Part shown: piece by piece, positions 8,903-20,283 of the stretch
Layout: each line of letters opens with the position of its first letter
Position numbering within the stretch: the first letter of the stretch is position 1
DNA from: Streptomyces barkulensis
GTDB lineage: Bacteria; Actinomycetota; Actinomycetes; Streptomycetales; Streptomycetaceae
Length of the DNA stretch: 64,000 nucleotides
Reading direction: 5' to 3'
NCBI RefSeq assembly: GCF_002843305.1
Contig: NZ_PGSG01000028.1
Location: 42,078-106,077 of the forward strand
The notes under the pieces: model-generated
What the model was told of the DNA's origin: nothing
Databases searched by the model: none
Seen by the model: the letters and a program-made list of their open reading frames with translations, nothing else
Program-made: the position numbers and the translations under genes

Positions 8903-9855
8903 GGCGTGACTCCAGAGGTGCGGGGAGGGTGCAGGGGCAGCGTGCGGGTCAGCGCGGCGGCCCCGAGGACCGCCGCGTCGTCCCCTCCGACCGGCGGGAC
9001 CGGGCGCAGCGTGCGAAGCGGGGGCATGAGTTCGGCGGCGAAGGCCGCGCACAGGGCGTCCCGGTACAGCGCTCCGATGCGGGGCACTCCTCCGCCGACG
9101 ACGACGCGGTGCGGTCCCAGCGCGTTGGCGAGGCCGCCCAGGACGCGGCCGGCCGCCCGGGCGCCTGTGGTGATGGCCGAGACCGCGTGCGGGTCCTGGC
9201 GGACCGCGCGTTCGGCCACGGTCTCCAGACGATCGGCCGGGCTGCCGCTCAGCCGTGTGTAGTGGGCGGTGATGCCCGGCCCGGCGGCGATCGCCTCCAG
9301 ATGGCCGGTGGCTCCGCAGGTGCAGGGCAGTCCGCCCGCCTCGGGGCTCGGCAGATGGCCGAGGTGCCCGGCGATTCCGGCGGCGCCGTGCAGTACCCGT
9401 CCCCAGGCGGCGACGGCGCCGCCGACGCCGGTGCCGACGGCCGCGTAGACCAGCGTGGGACCCTCGCCGCCGCCGTCCAGGGCGGCGAGTTCCGCGGCGG
9501 CGGCGGCCCGTACGTCGTTGTCGCAGGCCACGGGGAGCCCGGTGCGGGTGGCGAGGCCGCCGGCCAGGACGGTTCCGGCCCAGCCGCGAAGGGTGTCCGT
9601 GGCGCTGACGACGGTCCCGGAGACGGGATCGATCACTCCGGCCGCGGCGACGCCGATCGCGGCGGCGTCCTGTGTCCGGACGGCGCGGGAGGCCTCGGCC
9701 AGCGCGTCCAGCACCGCCTCCGGGCCCCGGGCCGCCGGGGTGGGCAGGGTGTGCCGGGCCAGGACGGCGCCGTCGCCCGCGACGAGGGCGGCGGCGATCT
9801 TCGTGCCGCCCAGGTCGAGGCCGATCACCGGGGCGCCGTGGTGCGGTGCCGTCAT
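8899..9855 (-). CDS. nanK: ROK-family N-acetylmannosamine kinase
   Basis: 318 residues. ROK sugar kinase with the ATP phosphate loop IGLDLGGTKIAAALV at residues 11-25, catalytic region CDNDVRAAAAAE, and GTGVGGAVA. The ROK zinc motif is present in variant form PCTCGATGHLEA, with His where the usual CxCGxxGCxE has its third Cys. Position between nanA and nanE makes ManNAc the likely substrate; sequence alone would also allow glucokinase-type activity. It is coupled at both ends by ATGA overlaps (with nanA upstream and nanE downstream), so the three proteins are made together in the cytoplasm. Confidence 0.88.
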   Translation of the reverse strand: MTAPHHGAPVIGLDLGGTKIAAALVAGDGAVLARHTLPTPAARGPEAVLDALAEASRAVRTQDAAAIGVAAAGVIDPVSGTVVSATDTLRGWAGTVLAGGLATRTGLPVACDNDVRAAAAAELAALDGGGEGPTLVYAAVGTGVGGAVAAWGRVLHGAAGIAGHLGHLPSPEAGGLPCTCGATGHLEAIAAGPGITAHYTRLSGSPADRLETVAERAVRQDPHAVSAITTGARAAGRVLGGLANALGPHRVVVGGGVPRIGALYRDALCAAFAAELMPPLRTLRPVPPVGGDDAAVLGAAALTRTLPLHPPRTSGVTP

Positions 9856-10811
9856 CGGACCCGGAGCAGTCCGGCCTCGCGCAGCCGCTGCTCGACGAGG
9901 GCGACCGAGGCGTCGCTCAGCTGGATCTGCGGGGCGGCGGTGGTGCCGTGGGCGAACACCCCGAGCAGCCGCAGCGCGTGCTTGAACGCGCCGATGGCGG
10001 AGGAGTTGCGGCCCATCTCCTCCTCGGGACCCGCGTCGACCATGCCGAACAGCTTCACCAGCCGTTCCTGCTCCCCGGCGGCGCGCTCGAAGTCGCCGTC
10101 CCGCGCGGCCTCGTAGAGGCGCACGTATCCGGCGGGGTCGACGTTGCCGAGGCCGGGCACGACGCCGTCGGCGCCGGCCAGCACGGCTGCGTCCACGGTC
10201 AGTTCGGATCCGGTGAGGATGCTGAAGGAGGGAGCCGGGCCATCGGCCCGGCCGTGGCGTCCGCCGAGTGCGACGAGGAGTCTGCGCAGGGAGCCCTCGT
10301 CGCCGCTGCTGTCCTTGAGCCCGGCGAGCGTGCCGTCCTCGGCCAGTTCGCGTACCAGGGGGACGGAGAGCTTGCTGTGCACGGAGACCGGGAGGTCGTA
10401 GGCGTACAGGGGCAGGCCGGCGCGGGCGCGGACGGTGCGGAAGTGGCGGGCGATCTCGGCGGGGTGGGTCCGGGCGTAGAAGGGCGCGGTCGCCACCAGC
10501 GCGTCGGCGCCGGCCGCGCGGGCGGCCTCCGCGTGGGCGAGTACACGGGGGGTGGTCATGTCGATGACACCGGCGAGCACGGGGACGCGCCCGGCGACGG
10601 CCTCGACGACCGTCTCCAGGGCCACCGCCCGCTGCCGGTCGGTGAGGAAGGCGACCTCGCTGCTGGAGCCGAGGGCGAACAGGCCGTGCACCCCGCCGTC
10701 CAGGAGGTGTTCGACGAGCCGGGCGAGCGAGGCGGTGTCGACCTCGCCCGATGCGTCCAGGGGGGTGCAGACGGGCGGCACGACGCCGCGCAGGGGCAGG
10801 GACGAGGGCAT
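9852..10811 (-). CDS. nanA: N-acetylneuraminate lyase (DapA/NAL family)
   Basis: 319 residues, class I aldolase of the dihydrodipicolinate synthase superfamily. It should split sialic acid into ManNAc and pyruvate. Seen: substrate loop FALGSSSEVAFL, the LYAYDLP motif with the catalytic Tyr, and Schiff-base Lys in LAGLKDSSGDEG. It starts at ATG 10811 with an AGGAG ribosome site. Family members also include other keto-acid aldolases, so the exact substrate rests on the neighbours: sialidase upstream, nanK and nanE downstream. The stop overlaps nanK by 4 bp. Confidence 0.87.
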   Translation of the reverse strand: MPSSLPLRGVVPPVCTPLDASGEVDTASLARLVEHLLDGGVHGLFALGSSSEVAFLTDRQRAVALETVVEAVAGRVPVLAGVIDMTTPRVLAHAEAARAAGADALVATAPFYARTHPAEIARHFRTVRARAGLPLYAYDLPVSVHSKLSVPLVRELAEDGTLAGLKDSSGDEGSLRRLLVALGGRHGRADGPAPSFSILTGSELTVDAAVLAGADGVVPGLGNVDPAGYVRLYEAARDGDFERAAGEQERLVKLFGMVDAGPEEEMGRNSSAIGAFKHALRLLGVFAHGTTAAPQIQLSDASVALVEQRLREAGLLRVR

Positions 10812-10905
10812 GTAGGGGCTCCTGGGTGATGCGGTGCTCGGCGGGGAGGGACGGGCCGCCCGCACGGGCGTCGTACGGGCGTCGTGCGGGCGGCCCGGGT
10901 CGGGG

Positions 10906-12405
10906 CTAGGGCGCGGTGACGGTGAGCGTGCCGTCACCGTAGGACCGCTGCCAGCCGCGTACGAGGTAGGTGGCGGTCGTCGGCACGGCGCCCGCGGTGG
11001 CGTTCGCGGGAACGGTGACGGGGATCCTCATGTTCGCGCCCTGGCCGGGCCTGAGCGCGGGCACGGTCACGCTCGGGGCGCTCCAGCCGGCCGGCAGCTT
11101 GAGGGAGACCGTGCCGGAGGGCAGGTCCACGTCGTTCTGGCTGACGACGCGGACGGTGACCTCGGTGGTCCTGCCCGCGGGCAGGGAGGCGGGCGGGGTG
11201 ACGGTGACCGGGGCGCAGACGCCCGCGAGCCACCGCAGGTCGAAGGAGGAGTAGGTGATGTGCCGGTAGTTGTCGCGCTCCCACAGCAGGCCCACCCGGG
11301 GGTTGGCCGCGGTGCCGTCACTGAGCGGGGTGAGCGTGGAGTAGGCGGCCGAGCCGGCCTCGACGGTCCTGCGCACCGGCCAGTTCCGCCCGTTGTCGCA
11401 GGAGAGGCGGACGGTGAGGTTGCTGCGGCTGCCCGTGGTGGCCGTGTTGCTGAACATCAGCCAGGAGGCGCGCGGGTGGGAGGCGGGCACGTCGGGCGCG
11501 AAGCGCATGATCGAGCCGTTGTTGGCGGGGTCGGGCAGTTCGGTGTCCTGCTGGAAGGGGGTGTAGGTGACGCCGCCGTCGGTGGAGTAGGCCACCGTGC
11601 GGTACGGCCTGGAGCGGTTGTTGAGCATGATGCGGCCGTCGGACAGCTCCACGGTCTTGTTCTCGTCGCCGCCGGGCCCGACCGGGGTGCCCATCCTCCA
11701 GGTGGCGCCGTGGTCGTCGCTGTAGGCGCTGACGGCGTAGTTGGCGCCGTTGTGGCGGATGGCGTACTGCTGGATCAGACGGCCGGCGTACTTCCCGTGG
11801 CGCAGTTGGATGCCCTCGCCGGAGGCGGCGAACATGCCGGCCCAGGCCGGGTTCTTGATCTCGGCGGTGATCCGTTCGTGCTTCCAGGTCAGGCCGTCGT
11901 CGTCGGAGTAGCTGTAGTCGGCCTGGAGGACGTTCGGGTCACTCTCGTCGTTGCCGGTCGCCGAGCCGAAGAAGCCCTGGTTCACGGAGGCCGCGTAGAA
12001 GAGGAAGATCCGCCCGGTCTCACGGTCGACGAGGAGGCTGGGGTCGCCGTAGCCCTTGGGGGCGGGGTCCTTGCGTACGACCTGCTGGGGCTGCCAGGTG
12101 GCTCCGCCGTCGGTGCTGCGGCGCAGGACGATGCCGAGGTTGCCGGGCAGGTCGGCGAGGGTGGGGCGGGCGTCGTAGGCGGCGATCAGGGTGCCCTCGA
12201 CCGTCGTGGTCAGGGCGGGGATGCGGTAGTGGGGGGATCCGGTGCCCGCGGTGGCGATGTCCTGCGAGACCAGGGCGCCGGAAGCGAGGACGGTCCGCTG
12301 GTCGGCGGTCTGCCGGCCGGCGGTGTGCGCGGCGGGCGTGCCGGCGGCCAGCAGGGCCAGAGCGGTGACTGCGGTGGCGGTGGCCAGAGTGACTCTGCGC
12401 TGCAT
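10906..12405 (-). CDS. Secreted exo-alpha-sialidase
   Basis: 499 residues. A signal peptide (residues 1 to about 30, charged MQRR then an Ala/Leu-rich core) sends it outside. The six-bladed sialidase fold is marked by YRIPAL (the Arg-Ile-Pro box) and by Asp-boxes: STDGGATW, SDDDGLTW, SDDHGATW and the degenerate STDGGVTY. SGEGIQL has the likely catalytic Glu, and AAYSTLTPL the nucleophilic Tyr. A C-terminal beta-sandwich of about 110 residues (from VTVTPPASLPAGRTTEVTV) looks like an NEW3/NPCBM-associated domain. It releases terminal sialic acid from glycoconjugates and resembles GH33 enzymes of actinobacteria such as NedA. Only 26 bp from the esterase gene, so same operon. Confidence 0.93.
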   Translation of the reverse strand: MQRRVTLATATAVTALALLAAGTPAAHTAGRQTADQRTVLASGALVSQDIATAGTGSPHYRIPALTTTVEGTLIAAYDARPTLADLPGNLGIVLRRSTDGGATWQPQQVVRKDPAPKGYGDPSLLVDRETGRIFLFYAASVNQGFFGSATGNDESDPNVLQADYSYSDDDGLTWKHERITAEIKNPAWAGMFAASGEGIQLRHGKYAGRLIQQYAIRHNGANYAVSAYSDDHGATWRMGTPVGPGGDENKTVELSDGRIMLNNRSRPYRTVAYSTDGGVTYTPFQQDTELPDPANNGSIMRFAPDVPASHPRASWLMFSNTATTGSRSNLTVRLSCDNGRNWPVRRTVEAGSAAYSTLTPLSDGTAANPRVGLLWERDNYRHITYSSFDLRWLAGVCAPVTVTPPASLPAGRTTEVTVRVVSQNDVDLPSGTVSLKLPAGWSAPSVTVPALRPGQGANMRIPVTVPANATAGAVPTTATYLVRGWQRSYGDGTLTVTAP

Positions 12406-12431
12406 GAACGGACCTTTTTTCGGTTGGCGGG

Positions 12432-13454
12432 TCAGACGGGCCGGGAGGCGTGCGGGGTGAGGAGAGCGGACCGGTCCGGGGGGAGGGGCCGGGAGAACAG
12501 CTGTTTCAGCCAGGCGAGTTGTTCGCGCCGGTGGTGGCCGCCGCCGCCCTCGTGGCCGTTGAACTCGTAGACGCGCAGATCCTTGGGGCCGCCGTAGCGG
12601 TGGTAGGCGGCGAAGCAGGTGGAGGGCGGGCAGATCTCGTCCATCATGGCGATGGAGAAGAGGGACGGGGCGGTGGCGCGGGCGGCCAGCAGGGCCGCGT
12701 CGACGTAGGAGAGCGTGGTGAAGACGGCCTCGGCACGGTCGCGGTGCAGGCGCAGGTACTCCGCGATCTCGGTGTAGGGCGGTGCGCCGGCGATCGTCGC
12801 CCCGCGCCGGATGTCGCACAGGAACGGGACGTCGGGCATCACGCCCGCCAGGCCCGGCACGAGCCCGGCCACCGCGAGACAGATGCCGCCGCCCTGGCTG
12901 ACGCCGGTCACGACGGTCCGGTCCGGATCGACGGCCGGGTGTGCGCGGGCGGCCTCGGTGAAGCGCACGGCGTCGGTGAACACGCGCCGGTAGTAGTGGT
13001 GGTGGGGGGCGTCCACACCGCGGGTCAGGAAGCCGGGGACGTCGCCGCTCAGGGAGGCCGTGTCGGGGGTGTCTCCGCCGGCCGTGGACCAGCCCTGGCC
13101 GCGGGTGTCCATGATGAAGTGCGCGTAGCCGGCGTTCGCCCAGAGCACCTGCTCGTGCGGCAGGCCGCGTCCGCGTCCGTAGCCGAGGAACTCCACCACA
13201 CAGCCCAGCGGGCCGCCGGCCCCGGCCGGCAGGTGCAGCCAGCCCCGGACGGGCTCGCCGGCGAATCCCGGCACGGTCACGTCGTAGGTCGTCACCTGCG
13301 TCAGACCGGTGTCCACGGGAGTGAAGCGGGGGGTGCCGCCGGCCGCCCGGGCCGTTCGCAGGGTCTGGTGCCAGAACGTGTCGAGGTCGGCGGGCTCATC
13401 GAGGTCGGGCCGGAGTGCGAGGCATTCGGCGAGGGTGAGGTCCGTCAGTGGCAT
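12432..13454 (-). CDS. CE7-type carbohydrate esterase (acetyl xylan esterase/cephalosporin C deacetylase family)
   Basis: 340 residues, alpha/beta hydrolase. CE7 signature motifs are all present in order: MDTRGQGWS, the nucleophile elbow TGVSQGGGICLA, the acidic residue in MMDEICPPST, and the catalytic His in EFNGHEGGGGHH. It removes acetyl groups from sugars; no signal peptide, so probably cytoplasmic. Family members act on xylan oligomers and cephalosporin C, but here the gene heads a sialic acid operon, so O-acetyl sialic acid or another acetylated sugar is a fair guess. Start MPLTDLTLAECLAL at 13454 matches the family N-terminus, though the ribosome site is weak. A regulator-type palindrome lies about 80 bp upstream. 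Confidence 0.85.
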   Translation of the reverse strand: MPLTDLTLAECLALRPDLDEPADLDTFWHQTLRTARAAGGTPRFTPVDTGLTQVTTYDVTVPGFAGEPVRGWLHLPAGAGGPLGCVVEFLGYGRGRGLPHEQVLWANAGYAHFIMDTRGQGWSTAGGDTPDTASLSGDVPGFLTRGVDAPHHHYYRRVFTDAVRFTEAARAHPAVDPDRTVVTGVSQGGGICLAVAGLVPGLAGVMPDVPFLCDIRRGATIAGAPPYTEIAEYLRLHRDRAEAVFTTLSYVDAALLAARATAPSLFSIAMMDEICPPSTCFAAYHRYGGPKDLRVYEFNGHEGGGGHHRREQLAWLKQLFSRPLPPDRSALLTPHASRPV

Positions 13455-13533
13455 GAGGAGGGCCCCGGTGGGTGAGGCGTGCGCGCGGCGCAGCGCGGAA
13501 GGTGTGGAAGGGGGGAAGGTCGATCTCTGACAA

Positions 13534-13550
13534 CAGACGTCTGATGTCTG
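13534..13550. promoter_or_regulatory. GntR-type operator upstream of the esterase-sialidase-nan operon
   Basis: cagacgtctgatgtctg contains the perfect 10-bp palindrome CAGACGTCTG and shares the core CAGACGTCTGATG with the site at 14492-14507. It sits between the esterase start and the regulator's 3' end. This suggests repression of the operon by the neighbouring FadR-type regulator, with a sialic acid breakdown intermediate as likely inducer (inference). Confidence 0.7.
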
Positions 13551-13635
13551 TCGTCCTGGGACCTTAGAGATCCGGGAGAGGGCCGTCAAGTACTCGGCCC
13601 GCCCGCCGGGTGGGGCCGGACGTTTTGTACGGCAC

Positions 13636-13670
13636 GAAGGAGGCGGCCCCGGTGTGGGGCCGCCTCCTTC
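13636..13670. terminator. Terminator hairpin of the GntR gene
   Basis: A perfect 15-bp stem (gaaggaggcggcccc and its complement) with a 5-nt loop lies just 3' of the minus-strand regulator stop codon. Confidence 0.8.
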
Positions 13671-13685
13671 GGGGGAGCGAGCGGG

Positions 13686-14456
13686 TCAGCGGCGTGCGCG
13701 GGCCTCCGCGATGCGCTTCCGTACGGGCGCGTAGTGCTCGGTCAGCGCGGCCGCGAACTCGGCGGGATCCCGGTCACGCACGGCGTCCACGATGCGCTGG
13801 TGGTTGGCGATGGTGGCCGCCTCGTGCTCGTGCGTGAAGACGTCGAGGTGCGGCGCGACGATGACGTAGACGTCCCAGAACGCCGCGGAGAGCTGCCCGA
13901 TCAGGTCGTTGCCGAGGGGGGCCACGAGCAGGGTGTGGAAGGCCCGGTCGGCCTCGATGAAACCGTGCCCCTCCCCGGCGCCGGCCCTGCGCATCTCGTC
14001 GACGAGCGCCGCGAGGCGGTCGGTCTGTTCGTCGCTCAGGGATCGCACGAGCCGCTCCGCCATGCCGCGCTCGAACAGTTCGCGCACCTCGATGAGGTCG
14101 GACATCACCTGGAAGTCGTCGTCGGGGCTGAGCAGGCCGCGGAAGGCCAGGCTCTCCACCAGGGCGGACAGGCTCAGCCGGCCGACGTAGGTGCCGTGGC
14201 CGTGCCGCACCTCGACGATGTCGAGCGCGGTGAGGATCCTGATCGCCTCCCGCACGCTGGAGCGGCTGGCGCCGAGCGCCTCGCACAGGGCGGGCTCGGT
14301 CGGCAGCGGATCCCCCGGGCGCAGCTGGTTGCGCAGGATGTAGGACTTGATGCCGTCCACGACCTCCTGTCGCAGTGGTTGTCGTGCCACCTTCGGCTCC
14401 GGTGTCGCACTTCGGATCCCACCTTGTCCCACCGCCACCTCTTGACCCCTCTCCAT
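13686..14456 (-). CDS. GntR-family regulator, FadR subfamily (likely nan repressor)
   Basis: About 256 residues. N-terminal winged helix: LRQEVVDGIKSYILRNQ, then GDPLPTEPALCEALGASRSSVREAIRIL and the wing VRHGHGTYVG. The C-terminal all-helical FCD ligand domain carries the metal-binding pattern of FadR regulators (D in EADRAFH, H in LLVAP..., NHQRIVDA). Start uncertain: ATG 14456, GTG 14438 with a better GGAG/AGGGG site, or TTG 14483. It sits between the esterase-nan operon and the divergent importer, with two matching operator copies, so it most likely controls both and itself. Ligand unknown; sialic acid or ManNAc-6-phosphate would fit. Confidence 0.88.
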   Translation of the reverse strand: MERGQEVAVGQGGIRSATPEPKVARQPLRQEVVDGIKSYILRNQLRPGDPLPTEPALCEALGASRSSVREAIRILTALDIVEVRHGHGTYVGRLSLSALVESLAFRGLLSPDDDFQVMSDLIEVRELFERGMAERLVRSLSDEQTDRLAALVDEMRRAGAGEGHGFIEADRAFHTLLVAPLGNDLIGQLSAAFWDVYVIVAPHLDVFTHEHEAATIANHQRIVDAVRDRDPAEFAAALTEHYAPVRKRIAEARARR

Positions 14457-14491
14457 TGCCGGGCTACGTTCCCACGCTATCAAGCATCAGA

Positions 14492-14507
14492 CATCAGACG
14501 TCTGATG
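14492..14507. promoter_or_regulatory. GntR operator in the regulator/importer divergent promoter
   Basis: CATCAGACGTCTGATG is a perfect 16-bp palindrome, with a further direct half copy (catcaga) just upstream at 14485-14491. It lies between the regulator start and the importer lipoprotein gene, and shares its core with 13534-13550. Confidence 0.75.
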
Positions 14508-14578
14508 CATCTCGGTGAGGTACGTTCACGCCCACCTCTTCCCATAACGCCCATCATGTCTCCCGCCTGGAGGAACCC

Positions 14579-16174
14579 TTGTCCGCGCGCAGTGCAGCCG
14601 GCGTCGACCGCCGCACCTTCATGAGATACACCAGCGCCATCGGTGTGGCGACCGCGATCACCGCGAGCCTGTCCGCCTGCGGCGGCCCCGGCAGCACCGG
14701 AAGCGGGTCCGGCGGGTCCGGCAGCGGCACCGAGACCATCGAAGCGGGGCTCTCCTACCCCCTCTCCACGGGCTTCGACCCCATGATCACCTCCGGCGCC
14801 ACCCCGTACGCCGCCAACATGCACATCTTCGAGGGCCTGGTGGACCTCGACCCGGCCACGCTCGTCGCCCGCCCGACGCTGGCCACCGAGATGCCCAAGA
14901 AGATCAACGCGACCACCTACCGGGCCACCCTGCGCGAGGGCGCCACCTTCCACGACGGTTCGCCGGTCACCGCGGACGACGTGGTGTTCAGCTTCGAGCG
15001 CGTCCTCGACCCGGAGAACGCCTCGCTGATGGCGCAGTTCGTGCCCTTCATCGACCGGGTGAAGGCGGTCGACACCGCGACGGTCGAGTTCAAGCTCAAG
15101 CACCCCTTCGCGCTCTTCCCGTCACGCATATCCGTGGTGCGCATCGTGCCCAAGAAGATCGCCGGCGCCGACCCCAAGGCCTTCGACGCCGAGCCGGTCG
15201 GCTCGGGCCCGTACCGCTTCGTGTCGGCGGTCCGCGAGGACAAGATCGTCATGGAGGCGTACGACAAGTACAACGGGCCCCACCCGGCCAAGGCCGAGAA
15301 GATGGTCTGGTACCTGATGTCCGACCCGTCCGCCCGGGTCAGCGCGCTCAAGTCCGGCCGGGTCCAGGCCATCGAGGACGTGCCCTACATCGACGTCGAG
15401 GGCCTCACCGGCAAGGACGAGGTGGAGTCCGTCCAGTCCTTCGGCCTGCTCTTCCTGATGTTCAACTGCAAGGACGAGCGCTTCGCCGACAAGCGGGTAC
15501 GCCAGGCCCTGCACTACGCGCTCGACACCGAGAAGATCATCTCCACCGCGCTGCTGGGCAACGCCGAGCCCGCCACCGGATACGTGCCGGCCACGCACCC
15601 CGACTACCGCAAGGCCGCCACCGTCTACGGCCACGACCCGGCCAAGGCGAGGAAGCTGCTGAAGGAGGCGGGCGTGGACAAACTCTCCTTCACCCTGCTG
15701 CTCACCGACACCGGCTGGGTCAAGGACATCGCACCGCTGATCAAGGAGAGCTGGGCGGCGGCCGGCATCGACGCCAGGCTGGACATCGCCCAGTCCCCCG
15801 CCCAGTACTCCAAGATCGACAAGGGTGACTTCGACGCGCTGGCGGCGCCGGGCGACCCGTCGGTCTTCGGCAACGACGCCGACCTGCTGCTGCGCTGGTT
15901 CTACTACGGCTTCTGGCCCGAGAAGCGCTACGGCTGGGCCGGCTCCGACGCCTACAGGAAGACCAGGTCGCTGCTCGACAGGGCCGCCTCGGAGGCCGAC
16001 GAGGACAAGCGCAAGGAGCTGTGGGGCCAGGTCACCGACCTGGTCGCCGAGGAGGCGGCCCTGTACCCGGTGCTGCACCGCAAGCTGCCCACCGCCTGGC
16101 GGGAGGGGACGCTGCCGGGCTTCAGGCCGCTGCCCACCACCGGTCTGTCCTTCATCGACGTCGGCCGCGCCTGA
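14579..16174 (+). CDS. ABC importer solute-binding lipoprotein (SBP_bac_5; likely sialic acid, SatA-like)
   Basis: 531 residues. TTG start with GGAGGA site 5 nt upstream. The N-terminus has a twin-arginine signal (VDRRTFMR, Arg 11-12) followed by a lipobox LSAC with Cys34, so it is Tat-exported and lipid-anchored on the outer face. A Gly/Ser linker follows, then the dipeptide/nickel-type cluster C binding fold: GLSYPLSTGFDPM, FHDGSPVTADDVVFSFERVLDP, KRVRQALHYALD. Such proteins usually bind peptides, but the SatA proteins of Haemophilus ducreyi and corynebacteria of this fold bind sialic acid. The shared operator and the nan operon next door favour sialic acid or a sialoside as ligand. Confidence 0.85.
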   Translation: MSARSAAGVDRRTFMRYTSAIGVATAITASLSACGGPGSTGSGSGGSGSGTETIEAGLSYPLSTGFDPMITSGATPYAANMHIFEGLVDLDPATLVARPTLATEMPKKINATTYRATLREGATFHDGSPVTADDVVFSFERVLDPENASLMAQFVPFIDRVKAVDTATVEFKLKHPFALFPSRISVVRIVPKKIAGADPKAFDAEPVGSGPYRFVSAVREDKIVMEAYDKYNGPHPAKAEKMVWYLMSDPSARVSALKSGRVQAIEDVPYIDVEGLTGKDEVESVQSFGLLFLMFNCKDERFADKRVRQALHYALDTEKIISTALLGNAEPATGYVPATHPDYRKAATVYGHDPAKARKLLKEAGVDKLSFTLLLTDTGWVKDIAPLIKESWAAAGIDARLDIAQSPAQYSKIDKGDFDALAAPGDPSVFGNDADLLLRWFYYGFWPEKRYGWAGSDAYRKTRSLLDRAASEADEDKRKELWGQVTDLVAEEAALYPVLHRKLPTAWREGTLPGFRPLPTTGLSFIDVGRA

Positions 16175-16198
16175 GCCCGTACGCCCGTCCCCGGGCAA

Positions 16199-16225
16199 CC
16201 GCCGCTGCCCGGCAGGCAGCGGCGG
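16199..16225. terminator. Intercistronic hairpin between binding protein and permease
   Basis: An 11-bp perfect stem with a 5-nt loop (ccgccgctgcc / ggcagcggcgg) lies 25 bp after the lipoprotein stop. In ABC importer operons such hairpins stabilise or partly terminate the message so that the binding protein is made in excess. Confidence 0.55.
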
Positions 16226-16252
16226 CCCGCCCCGATTCCTAGGAACCTCACG

Positions 16253-17202
16253 ATGGTTGCATTCCTCCGGCTCGCGCTGCGCCGCGTCGCGATGATGCCG
16301 GTGATGGTGCTCGGCATCGCGCTGCTGGTCTTCGTGGTGCTGCAGTTCTCGCCGGCCGACCCCGCGTACAACGCGCTCGGCGACAGCGCGAGCCCCGAGG
16401 CACGTGCCGCGTTCGCCGAGGCGCACGGTCTCGACGACCCGTTGCCGGTGCGCTACTTCGCCTTCCTGGCCGATCTGGTGCAGGGAGACCTCGGCGTCAC
16501 CGTGCCGCCCAGCCAGCCCGTCGCCGACCGGATCGCCACCGCGTTCCCGCTGACCCTGCAGCTGACGCTGCTCGGTCTCTCGCTGGCCGTCGTGCTGGCC
16601 CTGGTCTTCGGCGTCACCAGCGCCGTCCACCGGGACCGCTGGCCCGACCAGGTGTTCCGGGTGCTGTCGATGGCCGGCATCGCCCTGCCCTCGTTCTGGC
16701 TCGGCGTCCTGCTCATCCAGCAGTTCGCGCTGAACATCCCGCTCTTCCCGACCGGCGGCTACGTCAACCCGGCCGACTCCCTCGGCGGCTGGCTCGAGAG
16801 CATGGCGCTCCCCTCGCTGGCCCTCGCACTGCCGGTCGCCGCGTCGCTGGCCCGTCTGGTGCGCACCTCGATGGTCGCCGAACTCGACCGCGACTACGTG
16901 CGCACCGCCCGGGGCAGCGGCCTGCCGCCGTCCCTGATCATCCGCTCGGTGCTGCGCAACGCCCTGGTCACCCCGCTGACCGTGCTCGGCGTCAAGGTCG
17001 GCTACATGCTCAGCGGCGCCGTCGTCATCGAGGCGATCTTCGACCTGCCCGGCATGGGCAAGCTGATCCTCGAGGGCGTCACCGGAGGCGACGTCGCACT
17101 CGTCCAGGGCACCGTGCTCACCATCGCGGTCGCCTTCCTCGTGGTCAACGTCGTCGTCGACCTGCTCTACCTGCTCGTCAACCCGCGCATCAGGACGGTG
17201 TG

Positions 17203-17203
<1 letters not shown>
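16253..17203 (+). CDS. ABC importer permease (DppB/SatB type)
   Basis: 316 residues, inner membrane. Six predicted membrane helices: the first at residues 9-30 (MMPVMVLGIALLVFVVLQF), others near 100, 135, 175, 240 and 290. The EAA-type loop that contacts the ATPase is DYVRTARGSGLPPSLIIRSVLRNALVTP in family position, near residues 222-250. An AGGAA ribosome site precedes the ATG. The last codons GTG TGA ATG-overlap the next gene, so subunits are coupled. Confidence 0.9.
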
Positions 17204-20210
<3,007 letters not shown>

Positions 20211-20283
20211 CCGGGGCCCCGGCCGGGGCGGCCGCGGGATCCGGCCCGGGCCGTCCGGGCAGGTGGCCGTGTACGGTCCGCGC

